A DNA stretch of 64,000 nt from assembly GCF_030127105.1 (NCBI RefSeq), contig NZ_CP126161.1:124001-188000 (forward strand), given 5' to 3'. The notes below the pieces were generated by a model. It searched no databases, was not told the origin of the DNA, and saw nothing but the letters and a program-made list of their open reading frames with translations. This document shows, piece after piece, positions 52,951-60,635 of this stretch (its first letter is position 1; every line of letters begins with the position of its first letter). The position numbers and the translations under genes were made by a program. Origin of the DNA: Haloarcula pelagica (GTDB taxonomy: Archaea > Halobacteriota > Halobacteria > Halobacteriales > Haloarculaceae).

Positions 52951-53960
52951 CCGTCCACGTCACCGGCCTGGGGACCTACCTCCCCGATGGGACGATGACC
53001 GCCGCGGACGTGGCCGACCGGAGCGGGATTCCCGAGGACGTGATCCGCGAGAAGATGGGGCTGTGCGGGAAACACGTCTGCCGGCCCGAGGAGGACCACC
53101 CCTCTGAGATGTGTGTCGCCGCGGCCCGCGAGGCGCTCGCCGACGCCGATGTCGCCGCCGACACGCTCGATATGGTCCGGTACCACGGCAGCGAGTACAA
53201 AGACCACGTGGTCTGGAACGCCGCGGCCGCCGTGGCCGAGGAGATCGGCGCGACCGGCGCCGGCGCGACCGAGAGCTACGCGCTCTGTGCCGGCTTTCCC
53301 GTCGCGCTCCGGGAGGCGAAGGCCCTGCTCGCGGCCGAGCCAGCGACCGAGCGGATTCTGCTCGTCGCCGCCAGCCGCGAGGAGGACCTCGTCGACTACA
53401 CGGACGACGATACGTCGTTCATGTTCAACTTCGGCAGCGGTGCGACGGCCGCGGTCGTCGAGACCGACGCCGAAGACCGAGCGCTGGCCCGCGTCCGCGA
53501 GAGCGCGAGCGTGACCGACGGCAGTTTCGCCCGGGACGTGATCGTCCCCGCCGGCGGGACCGCGCGGCCGGCGAGCCACGACACGGTCGAGACCGGCGCA
53601 CACTCCCTTCGGGTGCCCGACCATGAGTCGATGAAAGAACGGCTCGCCGAGGAGAGTCTGCCGAACTTCACGTCGGTCGCCACGGACGCCCTCGAACGGT
53701 CGGGCTACGGAGTCGAGGAGATCGACTTCGCCGCGATCACCCACATGAAACGGTCCTTCCACGAGTACCTCTGTTCGGAGTTCGGGCTGACAGCGGACCA
53801 GCACCGGTATCTGGACGACTACGGCCACGTCCAGAGCTGTGATCAGGTGCTCGCGCTCGACGACTGCCGTGACCGCCTCGGCGACGGCGATATCGTCCTC
53901 TGTCTGGCGGCCGGCACCGGCTACACCTGGGCCGCGAGCGTCCTAGAGTGGACCGCGTAA
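52947..53960 (+). CDS. KAS III/FabH-like thiolase-fold enzyme with altered triad
   Basis: A 337-residue thiolase-fold protein. N-terminal GLGTYLPDGTMTAADVADRSG and MFNFGSGATAAVVETD are FabH-type. Nucleophile Cys114 sits in YALCAGF. The catalytic His266 is in AITHMKRS. The position of the FabH Asn is His294 (LDDYGHVQSCDQ), giving a Cys-His-His arrangement. Such changes in other KAS III-like proteins accompany acyl transfer or hydrolysis instead of condensation. It shares an operon with Liv transporter, hydrolase and ligase. Haloarchaea lack normal type II fatty acid synthesis, so it probably does not make fatty acids. Confidence 0.8.
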   Translation: MTVHVTGLGTYLPDGTMTAADVADRSGIPEDVIREKMGLCGKHVCRPEEDHPSEMCVAAAREALADADVAADTLDMVRYHGSEYKDHVVWNAAAAVAEEIGATGAGATESYALCAGFPVALREAKALLAAEPATERILLVAASREEDLVDYTDDDTSFMFNFGSGATAAVVETDAEDRALARVRESASVTDGSFARDVIVPAGGTARPASHDTVETGAHSLRVPDHESMKERLAEESLPNFTSVATDALERSGYGVEEIDFAAITHMKRSFHEYLCSEFGLTADQHRYLDDYGHVQSCDQVLALDDCRDRLGDGDIVLCLAAGTGYTWAASVLEWTA

Positions 53961-54020
53961 CCCCGCGATGTTCACATGGTAACGTCCCCCTTGAAGGAGA
54001 ACGCGGGAGAACGATTGTCT

Positions 54021-54824
54021 ATGCCATATGCGAGCAACGACGGCGTCCGCCTGGCCTACGAGCGCGAGGGGCCACCGGACGCCGAGACCGTCGTGTTCGT
54101 CGAGGGACTGGGCTACGGCCGGTGGATGTGGCGGTTCCAACACCGGGCCGTCAGCCGCGACTACGAGAGCATCCGGTGGGACAACCGCGGCACCGGCGCC
54201 TCCGACGAACCCGAGGGACCCTACACTGTCCCGGAGATGGCGAGCGACCTCGAAGCGGTTCTGGACGACGCCGGAGTCGAGTCGGCCCACGTCGTCGGCG
54301 CGAGCATGGGCGGGATGATCGCCCAGCAGTACGCCCTGGAGTACGACCGAGCGCAGTCGCTGACGCTCATGTGTACTTCGCCGGGTGGTCCCCAGGAGGT
54401 CCCCATCCCCGACAAGACGCTCGACCGGATGTTCAACGTCCCGGAGGACGCCGACGAGCGCGAGGCCATCCGGTACAAGATGCGGCCGGCACTGACAGAG
54501 GGGTTCTGGAACGACAACCAGGAGCTGATCGACCGCATCGTCGAGTGGCGCCTGGACAGCGACGCCAGCGAACAGGCCCGGGGCTGGCAGGCCGCGGGCG
54601 TCGACGCCTTCGACGTTCACGACCGGCTCGACGAGATCACCCAGCCGACGCTGCTGTTGCACGGCACCGCCGACCGCGTGGTCCCCTACGAGAACGGCGA
54701 ACTGCTGGCTGCGGGGCTCCCCGATGTCGAGTTCGTCACCCTGGAGGGCGCCCCACACCTCCTCTTTATCGAACGTCACGAGCGGGTCACCGACCGCCTG
54801 CTGGAGTTCCTCGACGATGGTTGA
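54021..54824 (+). CDS. Alpha/beta hydrolase
   Basis: A 267-residue hydrolase. Nucleophile elbow Gly-Ala-Ser95-Met-Gly (VVGASMGGMIAQQ), oxyanion-hole region FVEGLGYGRWMW, acid Asp in LLLHGTADRVVPYENG and His in EGAPHLLFIE. The family includes esterases, enol-lactonases and C-C hydrolases (the RWDNRGTGASDEPEGPYT segment is typical of 3-oxoadipate enol-lactonase-like and haloperoxidase-like enzymes). Sixty bases separate it from the KAS III gene; its end overlaps the ligase start. Confidence 0.9.
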   Translation: MPYASNDGVRLAYEREGPPDAETVVFVEGLGYGRWMWRFQHRAVSRDYESIRWDNRGTGASDEPEGPYTVPEMASDLEAVLDDAGVESAHVVGASMGGMIAQQYALEYDRAQSLTLMCTSPGGPQEVPIPDKTLDRMFNVPEDADEREAIRYKMRPALTEGFWNDNQELIDRIVEWRLDSDASEQARGWQAAGVDAFDVHDRLDEITQPTLLLHGTADRVVPYENGELLAAGLPDVEFVTLEGAPHLLFIERHERVTDRLLEFLDDG

Positions 54825-56373
54825 TCGGTCGGCGCCCCAGGAGTGGGTCGGCGCCTGGAGCGAGAAGCGGGCCGCGCTCACCCCCGAGCGCGAGGGGCTA
54901 GTCGACGCGACGACGGGCGAGCGGTTCACCTACGCCGACCTCGACCGGCGGGCGAACCGGGCGGTCCGCCTCCTCCGTGACCGCGGCGTCGACGCGGACG
55001 ACAGCGTCGCCGTCGTCTCGCGCAACCGTCCCGCCGTCGTCGATCTGTTCTTCGCGACCGCGAAGGCCGGCGCCACTCTGGCACCGCTGTCTCACCGTCT
55101 CGCGCCGCCGGAACTGGGCGAGCTACTGGCCCGCGTCGATCCGGGGCTCCTCGTGGTCGAAGCCCCGTTCGCCGCGGACGTGGCCGACGCGCTCTCGGCG
55201 AGCGGCGTCGACCCGTCGGTCGTCGTACTGGGTGCCGACAGCGGGGACGTGACGAGCGAGTTCCCCGAGGCACCGGGCTACGACGCGGCGCTTCCGGCCG
55301 ACGGATCGGTAGTCGAGACGCCGGCGGTCGCCCCCGACGACCCACACCTGCTGTTGCACACCGGCGGCTCGACGGGGACGCCCAAGGAGACGGTTCTCAC
55401 ACACGAAGGCATCGTCTGGAACTCGGTGAACACGATCACCGCCTGGGGCCTGCGCGACGACGACGTGACGCCGATGGTGTTCCCGATGTTCCACACCGGC
55501 GGCTGGAACGTCCTCACGGTGCCGCTGTGGCACATGGGCGGCACTGTCGTCATCGCCCGGGAGTTCGATCCCGGGCAGGTCCTCTCGGTGATCGACGAGG
55601 AGGGCGGAACCGTCCTCGTGGCCGTCCCCGCCGTGTTGCGGATGATGACCGACCACGACGACTGGGACTCGGCCGACCTCTCGCAACTGCGCTTCGCCAA
55701 GTCCGGCGGCGGCCCGTGCCGACAGTCGGTCATGCAGACCTGGTGGGACCGGGGGATCGATCTCTCGCAGGGGTACGGCCTCACCGAGTGTGGCCCCAAC
55801 AACTTCGCGATGCCCGACGGCTGGCCCCGCGAGAAGGCCGATGCCGTCGGCAAGCCGGCGCTCCACGTCGACGCCCGGATCGTCGACGACGACGGCGACC
55901 CGGTCGAGCGCGGCGAGATCGGCGAACTGGTTCTGCGGTCGCCCCACGCCGCCGACGGCTACCTCGACAACCCCGAGGAGACCGCCGCGACCTTCGGCGC
56001 GTTCGTCGCGACGGGTGACCTCGCCCGGGAGGACGCCGACGGCTACTTCCACATCGAGGGTCGCAAGAAGGAGATGTACGTCAGCGGCGGCGAGAACGTC
56101 TACCCCGCCGAAGTCGAGGACGCCGTCGCCGACCATCCCGGCGTCGACGAAGTGGTCGTGATCCCGGTCCCAGACGACCAGTGGGGCCAGGTCGGGAAGG
56201 CCGTCGTCCAGGGCGACGAGTCGCTGACGCTCGCGGACCTCCGGGAGTTTCTGGACGACCGCCTGGCCGGCTTCAAACACCCGCGACACCTCGCGTTTAT
56301 CGAGGAGATGCCCACGAGCGGCCCGTCGAAGATCGACCGCCAGGCCGTCGAGGCCGAGTTCGGCGCGGAGTAG
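54817..56373 (+). CDS. Acyl-CoA synthetase / carboxylate-CoA ligase (ANL superfamily)
   Basis: A 518-residue AMP-forming ligase. P-loop LLLHTGGSTGTPKETVLTH, adenylate motif GYGLTECGPNNF, GDLAREDADGYFHIEGRKKEMYVSGGENVYPAEVED and the C-terminal catalytic Lys in GPSKIDRQ. It activates a carboxylic acid with ATP and CoA. The class (fatty or aromatic acid) is open. Its ATG 54817 overlaps the hydrolase by eight bases and it is the last gene of the operon. Confidence 0.93.
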   Translation: MVDRSAPQEWVGAWSEKRAALTPEREGLVDATTGERFTYADLDRRANRAVRLLRDRGVDADDSVAVVSRNRPAVVDLFFATAKAGATLAPLSHRLAPPELGELLARVDPGLLVVEAPFAADVADALSASGVDPSVVVLGADSGDVTSEFPEAPGYDAALPADGSVVETPAVAPDDPHLLLHTGGSTGTPKETVLTHEGIVWNSVNTITAWGLRDDDVTPMVFPMFHTGGWNVLTVPLWHMGGTVVIAREFDPGQVLSVIDEEGGTVLVAVPAVLRMMTDHDDWDSADLSQLRFAKSGGGPCRQSVMQTWWDRGIDLSQGYGLTECGPNNFAMPDGWPREKADAVGKPALHVDARIVDDDGDPVERGEIGELVLRSPHAADGYLDNPEETAATFGAFVATGDLAREDADGYFHIEGRKKEMYVSGGENVYPAEVEDAVADHPGVDEVVVIPVPDDQWGQVGKAVVQGDESLTLADLREFLDDRLAGFKHPRHLAFIEEMPTSGPSKIDRQAVEAEFGAE

Positions 56374-56415
56374 CGAGGGGCGGGCTTTTGTGTCCGCCTG
56401 TCGAACGGTCCCGGT

Positions 56416-57918
56416 ATGCACTTCGAGCGGTCGAGCGGGATCTTCCTGCATCTCACGTCGCTGCCGAGTCCGGACGGAGTCGGGACGCTCGGCGAACCGG
56501 CCGAACAGTTCGTGGACTACCTGGACAGCGCCGGCCAGAGGCTGTGGCAGATCTGTCCGCTCGGGCCGACCGACGGCGCGTTCGGTAACTCGCCGTACCA
56601 GACCCACTCGTCGTTCGCCGGGAACCCGCTGTTGGTGAGTCTGACGGAACTCGTCGCAGACGGCTGGCTGACCGACGACGACCTCGCGGACCGACCGGAC
56701 TTCGACGACCACTGGGTCGAGTACGACCGCGTCGGCGAGTACAAACGCGGGATGCTCCGGACGGCCTTCGAGCGGTTCCAGGAGACAGCCGGCGAGAGCG
56801 AACAGCGAGCCCTGGACGAGTTCGCCGCCGACAACGACGGGTGGCTGGCCGACTACGCGCTCTTTCGGGCGCTGAAGACCCACTTCGACGGGGACGGCTG
56901 GACCCAGTGGCCCGCCGAGATCAAACAGCGCGACCCCGAGGCGCTCGCCCGGTATCGTGAGGAACTGGCCGAGGAGGTGCGCTTCCGTGAGTTCGTCCAG
57001 TGGTGTTTCGACCGGCAGTGGGACCGACTCCACGAGTACGCGAACGATCACGGCGTCCAGATCATCGGCGACATGCCGATCTACATGGGGATGGACAGCG
57101 CCGACGTGTGGGCGAACCCGGAACTGTTCGACCTGGACGAACACAACGAACCCGCGGCCGTCGCCGGGATGCCGACCAACCCGGACGGCGACGGCACCGG
57201 CCAGCGCTGGGGCAACCCCCTCTACGACTGGGCGGCGATGGCCGAGGACGACTACGCCTGGTGGGTCGACCGGTTCGAGGCGCTGCTCTCTCGGGTCGAC
57301 ATCACCCGGGTCGACCACTTCAAGGGGTTCGAGAGCTACTGGGCCGTGCCGGCGGACGCGCCGACCGCCGCGGACGGCGAGTGGCGCGACGGGCCGGGCC
57401 GGGAACTGTTCGAGACCGTCGAGGCCGAACTGGGCGAGTTACCGATCATCGTCGAGAACCTCGGCGGGATCACCCCGGAGCTGCGCGAACTGCGCGAGTC
57501 GCTGGGCGCGCCCGGCATGAACGTGGCGCTGTACGCCGACTGGTGTACGGAGGACCACATGTACATGCCCCACGTCTACCCGCAGGACTCGGTCGCGTAC
57601 ACCTCCACGCACGACACCAACACCGTGATGGGCTGGTACCGCGACGAGGCCGGCGACCGCCAGCGGGACTGTCTGCACTTCTACGTGGACTCGGACGGCC
57701 ACGACATCAACTGGGACATCACAGAGGCCGTCTGGGCCGCCGACTCGATCTTCGCGATCACACAGATGCAGGACTTGCTCGGCCTGGGCGGCGAGACGCG
57801 GTTCAACACGCCCGGGACGGCCGAGGGCAACTGGACGTGGCGGATCACCGAGGGCGGATTCGATCGGGGAGTCGCCCAGCGGCTCCGGGACGTGACCGAG
57901 CGCCACGCGCGGGACTGA
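56416..57918 (+). CDS. malQ: 4-alpha-glucanotransferase (GH77, MalQ)
   Basis: A 500-residue GH77 enzyme that transfers 1,4-alpha-glucan segments. Motifs: GIFLHLTSLPSPDGVGTLG, IIGDMPIYMGMDSADVWANPELF, GMPTNPDGDGTGQRWGNPLYDW, nucleophile region VDITRVDHFKGFESYWAVPA, acid IIVENLGGITPEL and SYTSTHDTNTVMGWY-type. Cytoplasmic. The N-terminus begins directly with the catalytic domain, as in short archaeal MalQ. It opens an alpha-glucan/glucoside cluster and ends in a long palindrome. Confidence 0.96.
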   Translation: MHFERSSGIFLHLTSLPSPDGVGTLGEPAEQFVDYLDSAGQRLWQICPLGPTDGAFGNSPYQTHSSFAGNPLLVSLTELVADGWLTDDDLADRPDFDDHWVEYDRVGEYKRGMLRTAFERFQETAGESEQRALDEFAADNDGWLADYALFRALKTHFDGDGWTQWPAEIKQRDPEALARYREELAEEVRFREFVQWCFDRQWDRLHEYANDHGVQIIGDMPIYMGMDSADVWANPELFDLDEHNEPAAVAGMPTNPDGDGTGQRWGNPLYDWAAMAEDDYAWWVDRFEALLSRVDITRVDHFKGFESYWAVPADAPTAADGEWRDGPGRELFETVEAELGELPIIVENLGGITPELRELRESLGAPGMNVALYADWCTEDHMYMPHVYPQDSVAYTSTHDTNTVMGWYRDEAGDRQRDCLHFYVDSDGHDINWDITEAVWAADSIFAITQMQDLLGLGGETRFNTPGTAEGNWTWRITEGGFDRGVAQRLRDVTERHARD

Positions 57919-57938
57919 CGCCGGCGCCGGCGTCAGTC
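57913..57938. terminator. Perfect 26-base palindrome spanning two stop codons
   Basis: The left half GACTGACGCCGGC (57913-57925) is exactly complementary to the right half (57926-57938). It contains the malQ stop (57916-57918) and the stop of the convergent small gene (57933-57935). It should form a GC-rich stem and work as a two-way terminator or an mRNA-end stabiliser. Confidence 0.6.
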
Positions 57939-58154
57939 GTCGCTGGCCTCGAAGCGGTCGTGGTACGACCGGGCCTGCTCGACGGTCATCGTCTCCCACT
58001 CGTCGTCGACGCGGACCTGCACTTTGCCTTCGGGTACGTCAGCGTCGACCTGTTCCGTGTGCGTCGCGACCAGATGCTCCGCGTACTGTCGCCGGGCGCC
58101 AGCCGCCGAGGCGGCGATCGCCTGCCACCGGCAGCCGTCGTGTGAACACCGCAT
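57933..58154 (-). CDS. Small C2H2-like zinc-binding protein
   Basis: A 73-residue protein with Cys3-X4-Cys8 and His27-X4-His32, an arrangement that would bind one zinc. The C-terminal half (ADVPEGKVQVRVDDEWETMTVEQARSYHDRF) is acidic. It resembles small unnamed haloarchaeal zinc-finger-like proteins. It is convergent to malQ and lies downstream of the GH13 enzyme; role unknown. Confidence 0.7.
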   Translation of the reverse strand: MRCSHDGCRWQAIAASAAGARRQYAEHLVATHTEQVDADVPEGKVQVRVDDEWETMTVEQARSYHDRFEASDD

Positions 58155-58248
58155 TGGTTGGCTACCGAAGGGGGAAGGGGCGGATAACCGTTGCTCTAGC
58201 TGTCATCGAGAGATACGGAGACGGGCGACCGAAAGCGGCGCCTACCGT

Positions 58249-60627
58249 TCAGTCCAGCGACCGGACGAACAGCGCCGCCTGGCTGTCGGCAAGCGACACC
58301 GCGTCGCTCGCGTCCTCGACATCGAGTTCGGGGGACGCGAGCGCGACTTCCCAGCCTTCGTCGTCGACATCGACCAGGTCCGTCGGCGTCACCGTCTCGG
58401 CGACGCCCTCCATCGTCCCGACGAAGAGCAGTTCCTCGCTGTCGTCGGACGCACGACGATGCCCGTAGTACAGCACGGTCCCGTCGGTGGGGTAGACGTA
58501 CTCCAGCGTGTCCGCACCCGTGAATTCCGTCGTCACCCACTCGTGGTCGTGACGGAACTCCCGGACCCGCAGGTCGAAGGCGGTGCGCTCCTCGTCCTGC
58601 TGATCGTGCCAGTGGGAGAGATTGAAAAACTCACCCAGGTCACGCATCCACTCCCGACCGAGCTGTTCGAGTTCGGCGACGCTGAACTCGTCGCCGATCG
58701 GCGTCCCGGCGGTGTTGAGCAGCGTCGTGATCTCCTCCTTGTCGTAGTCGGTCATGCTGACCGCGTCGGCCAGCAGTCCGAGGAACTCGCTCAGTTCGTC
58801 GCGGTCCTCGAAGCCCCACTCCTTGAGCCGCCCGAAGTGGGCGTCGTTCTCGAAGTCCTGCGGGCGGATCTGCCACTCGGGGAAGTTCTCCTCCTCCGAG
58901 AGGACCTTGAGGTTCCAGACGGCGTCGGTGTCCCGGACGAACCCCCACGGCGCGCGCATGTTGGCGTGGGTGAAGTCCATCGGACAGCCCGGCATGAACG
59001 CGTGGAACAGGATCGTCGAGGCCGGGTTGTTGTACGCCTTCCGGAGCTGGTCGTTTCTCGTCTCGCCCAGGTAACGGTTGATCTGGGGCTGGCTGAAGGG
59101 CGGGTCCGGTTCGAGTTGGGTCCCGCGGCGTATCGTGTCGTGGTTGGCGACTCCGGAGATCCAGTTCTCGCCCATGTCCCGGACTTCTTTCACACGCCAC
59201 CACTTCGTCGCCCAGAACGTCTGGAGCGCCGGCGTGTTGTGCGCGAAGGTGACCGGCCCCCACTGATAGGAGTGGGGGTGTTCCTCGATCAGCGTGCGGT
59301 AGGTCGAGGCCAGTTCCCAGTCCGAGCGAGGCCAGGGACGGCCGTCCTCGTAGATCATCCAGGGCCGGTACTCGACGCCGGCGACCTCCTGGGTGACCCG
59401 GTCCATCTCGGCGAGGTACTCGTCGTCGTGCCACTCCTCCTCCGCTTCGGGATCCCAGTTCGTGAAGTCCTGAGCGCCGTCGACACGGATGCCGTCGGCG
59501 CCGAAATCCATCTTCCGGCGCTGGAGTTCCAGCAGACCGGCCCGAACGACGGGTTGGGTGTAGTCCAGTTCCTGCCCGTACATCCCGGGGCCGGCGAACC
59601 ACTCCTCGTTGAGCAGGGGGAGCGCGCCGTTGTCGGCGTGGCCCAGCGCGATGTCGAAGACCACCTTCACCGGGTCAGGAAGGGTGTGCAGCGTCGCGAT
59701 GAGGTCGACGAGTTCGTCGGGGCGGCGCGTCTCCAGGATGGCGGGGTTGACCGTCCCGAACCCGGAGATGATGATGTCGTATCCCCAGTTGACCATGTCC
59801 GGCCGGCGGAGTGTCGCCCGCAGGCGGTCGCCGGAGGACACTTCGGGCAACCAGTAGCCCAGTTCGTCCTCGTTCTGGGTGATCGGGGCGACCGGCATCA
59901 ACTGGACGGCGTCGTAGCCGACGAAGTTCCGCTCCGGCGGCGTCAGGTCCTCCTCGGCCGCCTGCTTCTCGCCGATGGTCTCGAACTGGCGCTTCAGGCC
60001 GGCCAGTGTCCCGGACTCGGTGGCCGTTCCGGGATGGATCTCCAGCATGCTCGTCGCGGGCTCGAAGCGCGGCAGCCCCTTGTCCTCGTGGGCGTGGGGG
60101 GCGACGCCGTCGTCCTCTAGCCGCTGGAAGTACTCGCGGTCCGCGCGCTCCTCGTCCAGCCGGGCCATGTCGTACAGCTCAGCCGGGCCGTAGGCGCCAA
60201 ACGGGAGCGAGTCGGCGAACGGGTCGGTGACCGTCTCGCGCTCGCCGTCGACCTCGTAGCTGAGTCGGTAGAGCGTCCCGAGTTGTTCGCGCGTCCCGGG
60301 CCGTGGACCGTCGACGGCGGCCCACGTAAACTCACCTTCCCGGTGGGTCTCGACGAACTGCCGGTCGAAGGTGACCTCCTGTTCGTCGGCGGTCAGGTCA
60401 ACGTCGTCCTCGGCGGTCAGGAGCTCCAGTCGAACGTCCTCGGCAGGGACCTCGTCGAGCTGAGGCGTCCAGAAGCCAAACTCCGCGTGGCCGTCACGCC
60501 AGTGGGCGCCAAGCCGCGTCGTCAGTTCCTTCGCGGCCTCGAACCGGTCGTCGTGGGCGTCCAACACCTCGCGCTGGAACGCGATCAGGCCCTCGGTGGC
60601 GTCGGCGTCGGTGGTGTACTCCGGCAT
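58249..60627 (-). CDS. gghA: GH13 enzyme, likely glucosylglycerol hydrolase
   Basis: A 792-residue alpha-amylase-superfamily protein. The GH13 residues are visible: nucleophile in GADGIRVDGAQDFTNW, acid/base in MIYEDGRPWPRS, and transition-state Asp in GVANHDTIRRG. A long N-terminal region (1-200) and a C-terminal beta domain flank the barrel. NFVGYDAVQLMPVAPITQNE is like the cyanobacterial and archaeal glucosylglycerol hydrolase family, from recall; sucrose phosphorylase-like activity is an alternative. It would recycle the compatible solute glucosylglycerol to glucose and glycerol. It is 8 bases downstream of the alpha-amylase gene, co-transcribed. Confidence 0.65.
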   Translation of the reverse strand: MPEYTTDADATEGLIAFQREVLDAHDDRFEAAKELTTRLGAHWRDGHAEFGFWTPQLDEVPAEDVRLELLTAEDDVDLTADEQEVTFDRQFVETHREGEFTWAAVDGPRPGTREQLGTLYRLSYEVDGERETVTDPFADSLPFGAYGPAELYDMARLDEERADREYFQRLEDDGVAPHAHEDKGLPRFEPATSMLEIHPGTATESGTLAGLKRQFETIGEKQAAEEDLTPPERNFVGYDAVQLMPVAPITQNEDELGYWLPEVSSGDRLRATLRRPDMVNWGYDIIISGFGTVNPAILETRRPDELVDLIATLHTLPDPVKVVFDIALGHADNGALPLLNEEWFAGPGMYGQELDYTQPVVRAGLLELQRRKMDFGADGIRVDGAQDFTNWDPEAEEEWHDDEYLAEMDRVTQEVAGVEYRPWMIYEDGRPWPRSDWELASTYRTLIEEHPHSYQWGPVTFAHNTPALQTFWATKWWRVKEVRDMGENWISGVANHDTIRRGTQLEPDPPFSQPQINRYLGETRNDQLRKAYNNPASTILFHAFMPGCPMDFTHANMRAPWGFVRDTDAVWNLKVLSEEENFPEWQIRPQDFENDAHFGRLKEWGFEDRDELSEFLGLLADAVSMTDYDKEEITTLLNTAGTPIGDEFSVAELEQLGREWMRDLGEFFNLSHWHDQQDEERTAFDLRVREFRHDHEWVTTEFTGADTLEYVYPTDGTVLYYGHRRASDDSEELLFVGTMEGVAETVTPTDLVDVDDEGWEVALASPELDVEDASDAVSLADSQAALFVRSLD

Positions 60628-60635
60628 GGTCGTGG

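Noticed and set aside
58024-60120. Long plus-strand open frame (698 residues) antisense to the GH13 gene
   Set aside because: The minus-strand frame carries the GH13 catalytic motifs; the plus frame is compositional.
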